Part shown: positions 51,579-60,428 of the stretch, in pieces
Layout of the letters: each line of letters opens with the position of its first letter
How positions within the stretch are numbered: the stretch's first letter is position 1
Origin: Bacteroidales bacterium KHT7
GTDB lineage: Bacteria; Bacteroidota; Bacteroidia; Bacteroidales; Bacteroidaceae
Direction of reading: 5' to 3'
Assembly: GCA_900102385.1 (NCBI GenBank)
Contig: FNBQ01000007.1
Coordinates: 1-64,000, forward strand
DNA: 64,000 bases
Position numbers and translations under genes: made by a program
The notes under the pieces: generated by a model
The model's database searches: none
What the model was told of the DNA's origin: nothing
What the model saw: only the letters and a program-made list of their open reading frames with translations

Positions 51579-52931
51579 ATGGCAAATGTGATCAAATTAT
51601 CTAAGGGCTTAGACTTGAACCTGAAAGGTAAGGCTTCACAACAGGTTATCAACGTAAAGGCAGCTGGCAAGTTCGCGCTTGTTCCAGACGACTTTCACGG
51701 CATGAAACCGAAAGTGGTAGTCAAGGAAGGTGACAAGGTTAAGGCCGGGGATGCCTTGTTTGTTGACAAGAATCATCCTTCAGTGAAGTTTGTCTCTCCA
51801 GTTAGCGGTACTGTATCGCTTGTGGAGCGTGGCGAACGTCGAAAGGTGCTGAGCGTGCAGGTAGAGGCCGACGCTGAGCAGGAGTACACAGACTTCGGCA
51901 AGAAGAATGTAGCCGAGATGGACGGCGAGGCTGTAAAGGCTTTGCTTCTTGAGTCTGGTTTATTCGCATTCTTCAAAAAACGTCCTTACGACATTGTTGC
52001 TAACCCAGACGATGCTCCTAAGGGCATTTTTGTTTCTGCGTTCAGCTCTATGCCTTTGGCAGCCGACTTTACTTATGTTCTTCAGGGACAGGAGGCTGAT
52101 TTCCAGACTGGTCTGACAGCCCTCTCTAAGATGGCAAAGACTTATCTCGGCATCAGCAAGGCTCAGCAGAGCGTTCAGGCTCTGAACTCAGCAAAAGATG
52201 TTGAAGTGAACGTGTTCGACGGTCCAAACCCTGCCGGAAACGTTGGTGTGCAGATTAACCATGTGTCACCTATAAATAAAGGTGAAGTTGTGTGGACTTT
52301 GGGTGCTGAGGAGGTTATCTTCATCGGTCGCCTGCTCAACACTGGCAAGGTTGACCTTACTCGTAAGGTTGCATTCTGCGGTTCTGAGACAAAGCAGACT
52401 GGCTATGTAAGCCTTAAGGTTGGCGAGCAGTTGTCAAACCTCATCGCTACAAACACAGCCGTTCACAACAGCACACGCATCATTAGCGGTAACGTGTTTA
52501 CTGGTAAGAAGGTGGTTGCCGACGGATTCCTCGGTGCACGTTCAACAGAAGTAACAATCATTCCTGAAGGTGACGATGTAGCCGAACTTCTCGGCTGGAT
52601 TATGCCACGCTTTAACGAGTACTCAGCAAACCGCTCTTATTGCAGCTGGTTGTTCGGTAAGAAGGAATACACTCTCGATGCCCGCGTGAAGGGTGGCGAG
52701 CGTCACATGATTATGAGTGGCGAGTACGACAAGGTGTTCCCTATGGATATCTTCCCTGAGCAGCTTGTCAAGGCTATAATCGCTGGCGACATCGACCGCA
52801 TGGAGGCTCTCGGTATCTACGAAGTTGCTCCTGAGGATTTTGCCGTATGCGAGTTCGTATGCTCATCTAAGCTTGAGGTGCAGCGTATTGTCCGTGAGGG
52901 ACTGGATATGCTTCGTGCTGAGATGGAGTAA
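51579..52931 (+). CDS. nqrA: Na+-translocating NADH:quinone reductase subunit A
   Basis: Membrane-peripheral subunit of the sodium-pumping NADH dehydrogenase, 450 residues. The N-terminus MANVIKLSKGLDLNLKGKA is characteristic, and the family segments FVSPVSGTVSLVERGERRKVL and GCS-free C-terminal CEFVCSSKLEVQ are present. It is the first gene of a complete nqrABCDEF operon; nqrB follows after 26 nt. The complex exports Na+ while moving electrons from NADH to quinone, a main energy source in Prevotella. Confidence 0.96.
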   Translation: MANVIKLSKGLDLNLKGKASQQVINVKAAGKFALVPDDFHGMKPKVVVKEGDKVKAGDALFVDKNHPSVKFVSPVSGTVSLVERGERRKVLSVQVEADAEQEYTDFGKKNVAEMDGEAVKALLLESGLFAFFKKRPYDIVANPDDAPKGIFVSAFSSMPLAADFTYVLQGQEADFQTGLTALSKMAKTYLGISKAQQSVQALNSAKDVEVNVFDGPNPAGNVGVQINHVSPINKGEVVWTLGAEEVIFIGRLLNTGKVDLTRKVAFCGSETKQTGYVSLKVGEQLSNLIATNTAVHNSTRIISGNVFTGKKVVADGFLGARSTEVTIIPEGDDVAELLGWIMPRFNEYSANRSYCSWLFGKKEYTLDARVKGGERHMIMSGEYDKVFPMDIFPEQLVKAIIAGDIDRMEALGIYEVAPEDFAVCEFVCSSKLEVQRIVREGLDMLRAEME

Positions 52932-52957
52932 ATTATAAATTCTAATAAGTTTAATAA

Positions 52958-54133
52958 ATGAACGCGTTAAGAAATTATCTCGACAAGATAAAGCCTAACT
53001 TCGAGGAGGGAGGCAAACTCCACGCATTCCGTTCTGTGTTCGACGGCTTCGAAACATTCCTGTTCGTGCCTAACACTACAGCGAAGAGTGGAGTTCATGT
53101 TCATGATGCCATCGACAGCAAGCGTATCATGAGCTTTGTGGTAATCGCGCTTATTCCGGCTCTTTTGTTCGGTATGTATAACGTGGGTTATCAGAATGCA
53201 TTGGCAGGAGGTGGCGACATGACCGACCATGTTGGCATGTTCCTTTTCGGATTCCTTGCCGTGCTGCCAAAGATCTTGGTTTCATACATCGTAGGTCTTG
53301 GCATTGAGTTCGTTGTGGCTCAGTGGAAGAACGAGGAGATTCAGGAGGGCTACCTCGTATCTGGTATCATTATACCTCTTATTATACCTGTCACTACTCC
53401 GTTGTGGATTCTGGCGTTGGCTGTTGCCTTCTCTGTAATCTTTGCAAAGGAGATTTTCGGTGGTACTGGTATGAATATCTTCAATGTGGCACTTGTTGCT
53501 CGTGCATTCTTGTTCTTCTCATATCCGGGCTGCCTTACAGGCGATTCTGTATGGGTTGAGAGCAGTTCAATCTTCGGTCTAGGCTACGACCTTGCCGATG
53601 GTGCAACATGTGCTACTCCTCTTGGCATTGCTGCTGCAAACGGTGCTCAGTCGGCTTCGCTTACAATCGATTCTATCACAGGTCTTATTCCGGGATGTAT
53701 CGGTGAGACAAGCGTTATCGCCATTGCACTTGGCGGTCTGCTTCTGTTGTGGACTGGCGTTGCAAGCTGGAAGACAATGTTCTCTGTATTTGTAGGCGGT
53801 GCTCTTACAGCAATCCTGTTCAACAACTTCGGTGCTGCCGATAATGCAGTTGCTCAGTTGCCTTGGTATCAGCATATTACACTTGGCGGTTTCTGCTTCG
53901 GTGCTGTGTTTATGGCAACAGACCCTGTTACTTCAGCTCGAACAGAGACAGGTAAGTATTTCTACGGATTCTTCATCGGCGTTATTGCTATCGTTGTTCG
54001 TGTGCTCAATCCGGGTTATCCAGAGGGCATGATGCTTGCAATCCTGTTCATGAACGTATTCGCTGCACTTATCGACTACTATGTTGTTCAGAGCAACATC
54101 AATAAGCGTGCTAACAGAGCAAAACTAAAATAA
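52958..54133 (+). CDS. nqrB: Na+-translocating NADH:quinone reductase subunit B
   Basis: Integral membrane subunit with about ten helices, 391 residues, carrying covalent FMN and riboflavin in characterised complexes. The expected flavinylation site is in DGATCATPLG, with Thr220 the likely FMN acceptor. The usual pattern before this Thr is S/T-G-A, but a cysteine (Cys218) stands in place of Gly here. The RNF/Nqr-typical TDPVTSARTETGK sequence is near 325. It is in the operon between nqrA and nqrC. Confidence 0.95.
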   Translation: MNALRNYLDKIKPNFEEGGKLHAFRSVFDGFETFLFVPNTTAKSGVHVHDAIDSKRIMSFVVIALIPALLFGMYNVGYQNALAGGGDMTDHVGMFLFGFLAVLPKILVSYIVGLGIEFVVAQWKNEEIQEGYLVSGIIIPLIIPVTTPLWILALAVAFSVIFAKEIFGGTGMNIFNVALVARAFLFFSYPGCLTGDSVWVESSSIFGLGYDLADGATCATPLGIAAANGAQSASLTIDSITGLIPGCIGETSVIAIALGGLLLLWTGVASWKTMFSVFVGGALTAILFNNFGAADNAVAQLPWYQHITLGGFCFGAVFMATDPVTSARTETGKYFYGFFIGVIAIVVRVLNPGYPEGMMLAILFMNVFAALIDYYVVQSNINKRANRAKLK

Positions 54134-54156
54134 TAACAACTAAATGACTGAAAGAT

Positions 54157-54861
54157 ATGAATACAAGTAGTAATACATATACTGTTGTCTATGCTTCGGT
54201 AATGGTTGTTATCGTTGCTTTCCTTTTGGCTTTCACATCAACAGTACTGAAGCCAAAATCTGACAAAAACGAAGAGATTGACAAGAAGAAGCAGATTCTT
54301 GCTTCGCTTAACATCCGCGACATTCAGAACGAGAATATCGAGGCTAAGTATGCCGAGGTCGTATTGTCTGATATGATTATCGACACACTCGGCAACGTAA
54401 AGGCTGAGAAGGGCGGTTTCGATGTTAAGAAAAAGGATATCAACCCAGAGAACCTTCCTGTTTATATGTGTAAGGTTGACGGTGTTGACAAGATTGTTGT
54501 TCCTGTGGTTGGTAAAGGACTCTGGGGCGGTATCTGGGGCTATGTTGCTGTGGATACAGACAAGATGGGTACTGTTTACGGCGCATACTTCTCTCACGAG
54601 AGCGAGACTGCCGGACTTGGTGCCATCATCGCTGAGTACGAGGGCTTCCAGAAGCAGTTTGCCGGCAAGACCATCTACAATGAGAGCGGCGATGCCATTG
54701 CTCTTAGCGTGCTTAAGGCAGGCAAGAAGGTCGATGGCGTTGGTGTTAACAACAGATGCGATGCCATTACAGGTGCTACTCTTACTTCAAACGGTGTGAA
54801 CGACATGCTTCACGACAGTTTGAAGAAGTACATGAAGTTCTTGAAGAATAACGCTAAATAA
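54157..54861 (+). CDS. nqrC: Na+-translocating NADH:quinone reductase subunit C
   Basis: 234 residues: one N-terminal membrane helix (about 8-30) and a periplasmic FMN domain. The flavinylation motif DAITGATLTS is canonical, with Thr208 the FMN acceptor that ApbE (22544-23590) would modify. GLWGGIWGYVAVD and SHESETAGLGA are family-typical. It starts 23 nt after nqrB and ends 14 nt before nqrD. Confidence 0.96.
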   Translation: MNTSSNTYTVVYASVMVVIVAFLLAFTSTVLKPKSDKNEEIDKKKQILASLNIRDIQNENIEAKYAEVVLSDMIIDTLGNVKAEKGGFDVKKKDINPENLPVYMCKVDGVDKIVVPVVGKGLWGGIWGYVAVDTDKMGTVYGAYFSHESETAGLGAIIAEYEGFQKQFAGKTIYNESGDAIALSVLKAGKKVDGVGVNNRCDAITGATLTSNGVNDMLHDSLKKYMKFLKNNAK

Positions 54862-54875
54862 TCGGAGGAAAGAAT

Positions 54876-55502
54876 ATGGGTAAATTATTTTCTAAGGAGA
54901 ATCAGGAAGTATTCTCAAATCCGCTAAACCTGAATAACCCTGTCGTTGTGCAGGTGTTGGGTATCTGTTCGGCTCTTGCCGTAACATCGCAGTTGAAGCC
55001 AGCCATCGTAATGGGCTTGTCTGTAACTGTCATCACAGCCTTCTCAAACTTGATTATCTCGCTTCTTCGCAAGACTATTCCTAACCGTATCCGAATCATC
55101 GTTCAGTTGGTAGTAGTTGCAGCGTTGGTAACAATCGTGAGCATGATTCTGAAGGCTTATGTGTATGACGTTAGTGTTATGTTGTCAGTATATGTAGGTC
55201 TTATCATTACAAACTGTATCCTGATGGGACGTCTTGAGGCTTTTGCTATGCAGAATGGTCCTTGGGAAAGTTTCCTAGATGGAATCGGTAATGGTATCGG
55301 CTATGCAATCATCCTTGTCGTAGTTGGTTTCGTTCGCGAACTTCTTGGCGCAGGTTCAATCCTTGGATTCAAGGTTCTGCCACAGGCTGTTTACGATGCT
55401 GGCTATATGAACAACGGTATGATGACGATGCCAGCCATGGCTCTTATTCTGCTTGGCTGTGTTATCTGGGCACACCGTGCATATAATGACGAGAAAAAAT
55501 AA
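54876..55502 (+). CDS. nqrD: Na+-translocating NADH:quinone reductase subunit D
   Basis: Integral membrane subunit, 208 residues with about six helices. Conserved Cys31 (GICSALAV) and Cys114 (ITNCILMGR) match the cysteines that, with the pair in NqrE, bind the intramembrane iron centre. GNGIGYAIILVVVGFVRELLGAGS is the family signature region. It is homologous to NqrE and RnfA/E and spaced 14 nt after nqrC. Confidence 0.96.
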   Translation: MGKLFSKENQEVFSNPLNLNNPVVVQVLGICSALAVTSQLKPAIVMGLSVTVITAFSNLIISLLRKTIPNRIRIIVQLVVVAALVTIVSMILKAYVYDVSVMLSVYVGLIITNCILMGRLEAFAMQNGPWESFLDGIGNGIGYAIILVVVGFVRELLGAGSILGFKVLPQAVYDAGYMNNGMMTMPAMALILLGCVIWAHRAYNDEKK

Positions 55503-55529
55503 TACATACTTTAAAAAGACAGAAACATT

Positions 55530-56174
55530 ATGGAACATTTCTTTAGTTTGTTCGTCCGCTCAATCTTTGTGGACAATATGATTTTCTCTTTCTTCTTGGG
55601 TATGTGTTCATACTTGGCAGTATCTAAGACTGTAAAGACAGCAATGGGACTTGGTATTGCGGTAACATTCGTGTTGCTCATCACCGTTCCTGTTGACTAT
55701 TTGTTGCAAACTCAGGTTCTTGATGAGAACGGTGCTTTCAATCAGGCTGTTCTTGGCGGTCAGGACCTTACATTCCTTGCATTTATTTTGTTCATCGCTG
55801 TAATTGCAGGTATCGTGCAGCTTGTTGAGATGGTTGTTGAGCGTTTCTCTCCATCACTCTACGCTTCGCTCGGTATCTTCCTTCCGCTGATTGCCGTAAA
55901 CTGTGCAATCATGGGTGCAAGCCTTTTCATGCAGCAGAGAATACTTATGGATCCAGCAACAGAGACTAAGGCTATCGGCTGCATTGGCGATACTTTTGCC
56001 TATGCTTTGGGTTCTGGTATTGGCTGGCTGCTTGCTATCGTGGGCTTGGCTGCAATTCGCGAGAAAATGGCATATACAAACGTTCCAAAGCCACTTCAGG
56101 GACTTGGTATCACCTTCATCACTGTAGGTTTGATGGCTATGGCGTTCATGTGCTTGTCAGGTTTGGATCTATAA
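55530..56174 (+). CDS. nqrE: Na+-translocating NADH:quinone reductase subunit E
   Basis: Integral membrane subunit, 214 residues with six helices. Cys26 ([12 protein letters not shown]) and Cys125 ([10 protein letters not shown]) match the second half of the iron site shared with NqrD. The N-terminal [15 protein letters not shown] is typical. It is arranged in inverted topology to NqrD in characterised complexes. Confidence 0.96.
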   Translation: MEHFFSLFVRSIFVDNMIFSFFLGMCSYLAVSKTVKTAMGLGIAVTFVLLITVPVDYLLQTQVLDENGAFNQAVLGGQDLTFLAFILFIAVIAGIVQLVEMVVERFSPSLYASLGIFLPLIAVNCAIMGASLFMQQRILMDPATETKAIGCIGDTFAYALGSGIGWLLAIVGLAAIREKMAYTNVPKPLQGLGITFITVGLMAMAFMCLSGLDL

Positions 56175-56194
56175 TAATTAAAGGAATATAAACG

Positions 56195-57472
56195 ATGGGT
56201 AATTTTATATTTGCAAGCATTGGAGTATTCCTTGTGATTATTCTTCTGCTGGTTGTAATTCTGCTTGTTGCAAAGACTTATCTTTCTCCAAGCGGTAATG
56301 TGAACATAACAATAAACGGTAAGGACAAGTTTGAGGTTGGTCAGGGCGCAAGCCTTCTGAGCACTCTTGCCGAGCAGGGCGTTTATCTTCCATCAGCATG
56401 TGGTGGTAAGGGCTCTTGCGGTCAGTGTAAGTGTCAGGTAGTTTCTGGCGGCGGCGAGATTCTAGATTCAGAGAAGGGACATTTCTCTCGTAAGCAGATT
56501 AAGGAGGGATATCGTCTTGGCTGCCAGTGCAAGGTTAAGGGCGACCTCGAAATCAAGGTTCCAGACTCAGTAATGGGTGTTAAGGAATGGGAGTGCGAGG
56601 TTATCAGTAACCGCAACGTTGCTACATTCATCAAGGAGTACAAGGTTAAGCTTCCTGCAGGCGAGCACATGGACTTCGAGCCGGGTTCTTATGCACAGAT
56701 TAAGATTCCGGCATTCGAAATCGACTATAAGGACTTCGATCGCGAGCTTATCGGCGACTTGTACGTTCCCGCATGGGAGAAGTTCGGTTTGTTCAAGCTT
56801 CACTGTTCAAACCCTACTCCAACAATCCGTGCTTACTCTATGGCTAACTATCCTGACGAGGGTGATATCATCACACTTACTGTGCGTATCGCTACACCTC
56901 CGTTCAAGCCAAAAGACCAGTGTCCAAACGGTCCTGAGTTCATGGATGTAAATCCAGGTATCGCTTCATCATACATCTTCTCTCTGAAACCGGGCGACAA
57001 GGTGATTATGAGTGGTCCTTACGGAGAATTCCGTCCTCAGTACGGTACTGGCCGTGAGATGATTTGGGTTGGTGGTGGTGCCGGTATGGCTCCTCTCCGT
57101 GCTCAGATTATGCACATGCTCAAGACTCTGAAGACTACAGACCGCGAGATGCACTACTTCTATGGTGCACGTGCAATCGACGAGGTATTCTTCCTCGACG
57201 ACTTCCTCGAACTTGAGAAGGAATTCCCTAACTTCCACATGCACTTGGCTCTCGACCGTCCTGATCCTAAGGCAGACAGCCTTGGCATCAAGTACACTCC
57301 GGGATTCATTGCTCCAGTTATGGGCGATACTTACCTCAAGCAGCATGAAGCTCCAGAGGATGTTGAGTACTACCTCTGCGGACCTCCAATGATGGCTAAG
57401 ACTGTGCTCGATCTTCTTCACAGCCTTGGCGTAGAGGACAACATGATTCGCTTCGATAACTTCGGCGGATAA
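56195..57472 (+). CDS. nqrF: Na+-translocating NADH:quinone reductase subunit F
   Basis: NADH-oxidising entry subunit, 425 residues. An N-terminal helix (about 5-27) anchors a ferredoxin-like 2Fe-2S domain (Cys69, Cys75, Cys78 and Cys110). It is followed by FAD-binding (RAYSMANYP) and NADH-binding (GGGAGMAPLRAQI, YYLCGPPMM) domains of the ferredoxin-reductase type. It is the last nqr gene, ending IRFDNFGG before a strong terminator. Confidence 0.96.
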   Translation: MGNFIFASIGVFLVIILLLVVILLVAKTYLSPSGNVNITINGKDKFEVGQGASLLSTLAEQGVYLPSACGGKGSCGQCKCQVVSGGGEILDSEKGHFSRKQIKEGYRLGCQCKVKGDLEIKVPDSVMGVKEWECEVISNRNVATFIKEYKVKLPAGEHMDFEPGSYAQIKIPAFEIDYKDFDRELIGDLYVPAWEKFGLFKLHCSNPTPTIRAYSMANYPDEGDIITLTVRIATPPFKPKDQCPNGPEFMDVNPGIASSYIFSLKPGDKVIMSGPYGEFRPQYGTGREMIWVGGGAGMAPLRAQIMHMLKTLKTTDREMHYFYGARAIDEVFFLDDFLELEKEFPNFHMHLALDRPDPKADSLGIKYTPGFIAPVMGDTYLKQHEAPEDVEYYLCGPPMMAKTVLDLLHSLGVEDNMIRFDNFGG

Positions 57473-57495
57473 AATCCGAAACGTAACGATAATAA

Positions 57496-57537
57496 AGAAC
57501 CATCCTTCATCTTTTCAGAGGGGTGGTTCTTTTTTTT
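57496..57537 (+). terminator. Terminator of the nqr operon
   Basis: AGAACCATCC/GGGTGGTTCT stem (one G-T) with a 15-nt loop and following T7. Confidence 0.85.
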
Positions 57538-57567
57538 GTGTATGTCCATATTTTGTCCGAACTCTGA

Positions 57568-57596
57568 TTGCATATCGCAGAAATTGTTTAATTTTG
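57568..57596 (+). promoter_or_regulatory. Promoter of the polysaccharide locus, close to the start codon
   Basis: TTG (57568-57570), 18-nt spacer and TAATTTTG (57589-57596). The start of transcription would fall at about 57602, next to the upxY ATG at 57603. Confidence 0.5.
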
Positions 57597-57602
57597 CGAC
57601 CA

Positions 57603-58484
57603 ATGGAAAAAAAAGACGGCTGTTCGGACAGCACAAAAGTATGGTATGTGCTTAAATCACCGTATCTGAGCATATCCATACGAAAGGAGTTGGACGAAAA
57701 AGGTTTTGAATATTTTCTTCCGACAACCTTCACTATGGTTGGCAGGGAAGGGCATAAGGTGCGTGTTGAGCGTTCGCTTGTGCTCAACATGGTATTTGTT
57801 GCCACCGACAATTACGACGACCTCAGAAATTGGGTTATGGCAAACACAGCCTACCGACTGATGATTATGCATCAGCGTCGGTCTGCTCTCGATTCTTTGT
57901 CTAATCCGATACCTGTTCGTATTCGCGATGCCGAGATGCAGATGTTCCGCAAGGCGATAAGTTTCTATCGCGACGATGAGATTCCATACGTCAAGTCTGA
58001 AGAAGTTAACCTTGAGGCCGGCGATGAGGTTAGAATCATCGGTGGTGCGTTCGATGGGGTAGAAGGAATCCTTCTTTCTCAGCAGGGAAAGGAAGGCGGC
58101 AAGGTCATCGTCTCGCTTAGCAAGATTCTCGCCGTCCAGACTCTCAACATTCAGCCCGAATATCTTCAGATTATACGTTTCGGCAACAACAGGCATCTTT
58201 ACAAGGTTGTAGAACTTTACACTCCGCGACTCAGAAATGCCGTTAGGGAGAAATCGGAAGGCACGCTGAAAAACGATTCATTTGCGCGCGTGTTCGTAAA
58301 CCGATATTCGATGCTTGAGTGCGGCACTCCAAATTCGCAGATTAAGATTGATGCGCTGATGTATGCCAGTTACAAACTCATAGGTGAGGATGAAAAGGCG
58401 GCAGAAATGCTCGGAAAGATAAACTCAATCAAACAAAACATAAAATCAAAAAGTACGTTCGACTTTCTAAATGAATGGTTATGA
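57603..58484 (+). CDS. UpxY-family transcription antiterminator (NusG-like)
   Basis: 293 residues. An N-terminal NusG-like domain (VWYVLKSPYLSISIRKELDEKGF, then VFVATDNYDDLRNWV) is followed by a KOW motif (AGDEVRIIGGAFDGVEGILL, about 138-158) and an extra C-terminal helical part of about 100 residues. UpxY proteins let RNA polymerase pass terminators in the leader of their own capsule operon. It is the first gene of the surface polysaccharide locus and overlaps the next start by four nucleotides (ATGA). No UpxZ-like gene follows. The start at 57603 is preferred over 57594, which lies within the predicted -7 box. Confidence 0.85.
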   Translation: MEKKDGCSDSTKVWYVLKSPYLSISIRKELDEKGFEYFLPTTFTMVGREGHKVRVERSLVLNMVFVATDNYDDLRNWVMANTAYRLMIMHQRRSALDSLSNPIPVRIRDAEMQMFRKAISFYRDDEIPYVKSEEVNLEAGDEVRIIGGAFDGVEGILLSQQGKEGGKVIVSLSKILAVQTLNIQPEYLQIIRFGNNRHLYKVVELYTPRLRNAVREKSEGTLKNDSFARVFVNRYSMLECGTPNSQIKIDALMYASYKLIGEDEKAAEMLGKINSIKQNIKSKSTFDFLNEWL

Positions 58485-59215
58485 AGAATGTGGCGGTAAT
58501 TTTCGCAGGTGGCTCGGGTAAGAGAATGAATACCGTGAGCCGGCCAAAGCAGTTTCTCGAACTGAATGGCAAACCTGTCATCATATATACTCTCGAATTG
58601 TTCGACAATCATCCCGAAATAGATGCGATATGTGTGTCGTGCATCGAGTCGTGGATTCCTTTCCTCGAGAAGATGCTCCGCAAATTCGAGATAAACAAGG
58701 TTGTGGAAATTGTTCCGGGCGGCGAAAGCGGTCAGGACTCAATCTACAACGGATTGTGTGCAGCCGAGAGATGGGCGCAGAAGAATGGCTCGCCCGAAGA
58801 GACAGCCGTGCTGATTCACGACGGGGTACGACCTCTCATCACCGAGCAGACCATCACCGACAATATAAATATGGTTCGCGAGCGCGGAAACTGCATAACC
58901 TGCGTTCCTGCAACCGAGACGTTCGTGGTTACAAAATCCGACGGTGGAATGGAAATTCCTGAGCGTGCAAACTCGCTTGTAGCCCGTGCTCCGCAGAGTT
59001 TCATGCTGGCGGATATCCTTGCAGCTCATCGCGAGGCAATAAAGGAGCAGAAGCACGATTACATCGACTCTTGCACCCTTATGAGTCATGCCGGCTATAA
59101 GATGAACACAATCATAGGTCCGATGGAGAACATAAAAATCACTACGCCGACAGATTTCTTCATCTTCAGAGCGATGGTTCAGGTTCATGAGAATCAGCAG
59201 ATTTTTGGTTTTTAA
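58481..59215 (+). CDS. IspD/TarI-like cytidylyltransferase
   Basis: 244 residues. Transfers CMP from CTP to a sugar- or polyol-phosphate. It has VIFAGGSGKRMNTVSRPKQFLELNGKPV, HDGVRPLI and ARAPQSF, as in IspD and TarI. The gene starts inside the upxY stop (ATGA at 58481), and an alternative ATG at 58475 adds two residues. Placement in a capsule locus, directly before an SDR dehydrogenase/epimerase, fits a CDP-activated polyol or sugar for the polysaccharide rather than the housekeeping isoprenoid step, but the sequence alone cannot separate these. Confidence 0.82.
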   Translation: MKNVAVIFAGGSGKRMNTVSRPKQFLELNGKPVIIYTLELFDNHPEIDAICVSCIESWIPFLEKMLRKFEINKVVEIVPGGESGQDSIYNGLCAAERWAQKNGSPEETAVLIHDGVRPLITEQTITDNINMVRERGNCITCVPATETFVVTKSDGGMEIPERANSLVARAPQSFMLADILAAHREAIKEQKHDYIDSCTLMSHAGYKMNTIIGPMENIKITTPTDFFIFRAMVQVHENQQIFGF

Positions 59216-59228
59216 AGTGTTGGAATCT

Positions 59229-60251
59229 ATGGGAAAATCAAGCGTTTTACTTCGTGATGTTGAAGAATTCTGCGAGACATTCGCTTTGCGGAAGGAATTG
59301 CACGGCTCGTCATTCCTGATAACCGGTGCAACAGGATTGATAGGTTCAATCCTCGTTAAATGCCTTTTGGCTCTCGACGAAGGTGTGAAAATTATCGCTC
59401 CCGTAAGAAATGCTGAAAAAGCAAAATCTCTGTTCGGAGACGACATACGTTTGCAAATCGTAGAATGTGAACTTTCTTCGTTCGATTATTCATCTTTAGG
59501 CAAGGTTGATTATGTGGTTCATTGTGCCGCGCCTACATCAAGCAGATTCTTTGTCGAAAAGCCAGTAGATACATTCAATATAATAATAAACGTAACTCAG
59601 CATATTCTTGAATATGCAAAAACAGTTGGTGTTAAGGGCTTTGTTTTTCTTTCGTCGCTCGAAGTCTACGGAACAATTACCGATGATTCATCTTGTGTTT
59701 CCGAGGACATTCAAGGCTATCTCGACCCGATGAGTGTGCGCAGTTCATACCCGATGGCGAAGCGCGCTGCCGAGAATCTGTGTGCTTTGTATGCTTCGCA
59801 GTATGGCGTCCCGGCGAAGATTGTCAGACTAACACAGACCACTGGAGCAGGCATTTCAAAGGATGATAACAGGGTAATTGCGCAGTTTGCCCGTTGCGCT
59901 GCCAATGGCGAAGATATTGTCCTTCATACCACAGGCGAGTCGGCTCGTCCGTATTGTTACACAACCGACAGCGTTTCTGCCATTCTCTACATCCTTCTGA
60001 AAGGCAATGCTGGCGAGGCTTATAACGTAGCAAACGAGGAGACTTATATCTCTGCCCGCGGCATGGCTGAATATTTGCGAGAAAATTTCAACCATGATAT
60101 TGATGTTAGGGTTGAGATTGCCGATAATATGGGCTATGCTCCCGTAACCAAGTTGCGCCTGTCAACCAGTAAGATACAATCTCTTGGCTGGCTACCGATT
60201 TATGATTTGAATCGAATCTTCAGAAATCTGATAGATTATATTGCAGAGTAG
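59229..60251 (+). CDS. NAD-dependent epimerase/dehydratase (extended SDR)
   Basis: 340 residues from MGKSSVLL; a frame from 59187 would overlap ispD. The Rossmann motif is TGATGLIGS, the active-site Ser is in FLSSLEVYG, and the Tyr-Lys pair is in SSYPMAKRAAE. It resembles nucleotide-sugar epimerases and 4,6-dehydratases and would modify a nucleotide-activated sugar for the surface polysaccharide. It follows the cytidylyltransferase by 13 nt and is probably its pathway partner. Confidence 0.85.
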   Translation: MGKSSVLLRDVEEFCETFALRKELHGSSFLITGATGLIGSILVKCLLALDEGVKIIAPVRNAEKAKSLFGDDIRLQIVECELSSFDYSSLGKVDYVVHCAAPTSSRFFVEKPVDTFNIIINVTQHILEYAKTVGVKGFVFLSSLEVYGTITDDSSCVSEDIQGYLDPMSVRSSYPMAKRAAENLCALYASQYGVPAKIVRLTQTTGAGISKDDNRVIAQFARCAANGEDIVLHTTGESARPYCYTTDSVSAILYILLKGNAGEAYNVANEETYISARGMAEYLRENFNHDIDVRVEIADNMGYAPVTKLRLSTSKIQSLGWLPIYDLNRIFRNLIDYIAE

Positions 60252-60289
60252 AATTTGTAAGTGTGTTTTTCAAAACTATTCGGTAAAAC

Positions 60290-60320
60290 TTGTTAATTCG
60301 AAAGTATTTTATTACTTTTG
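60290..60320 (+). promoter_or_regulatory. Internal promoter before the UDP-sugar dehydrogenase
   Basis: TTG (60290-60292), 20-nt spacer, TACTTTTG (60313-60320). The leader to the next gene is about 100 nt. It suggests that the distal part of the locus can be expressed separately. Confidence 0.65.
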
Positions 60321-60428
60321 CATATACTTGAATCTTGGAGAAAATTCCCAAGTTGAAAAATGAAAAATAGATAATATATTGTTTCTCAGTTAGTTATATG
60401 CTTTCTGGGGAAATATTGATATGCATAA

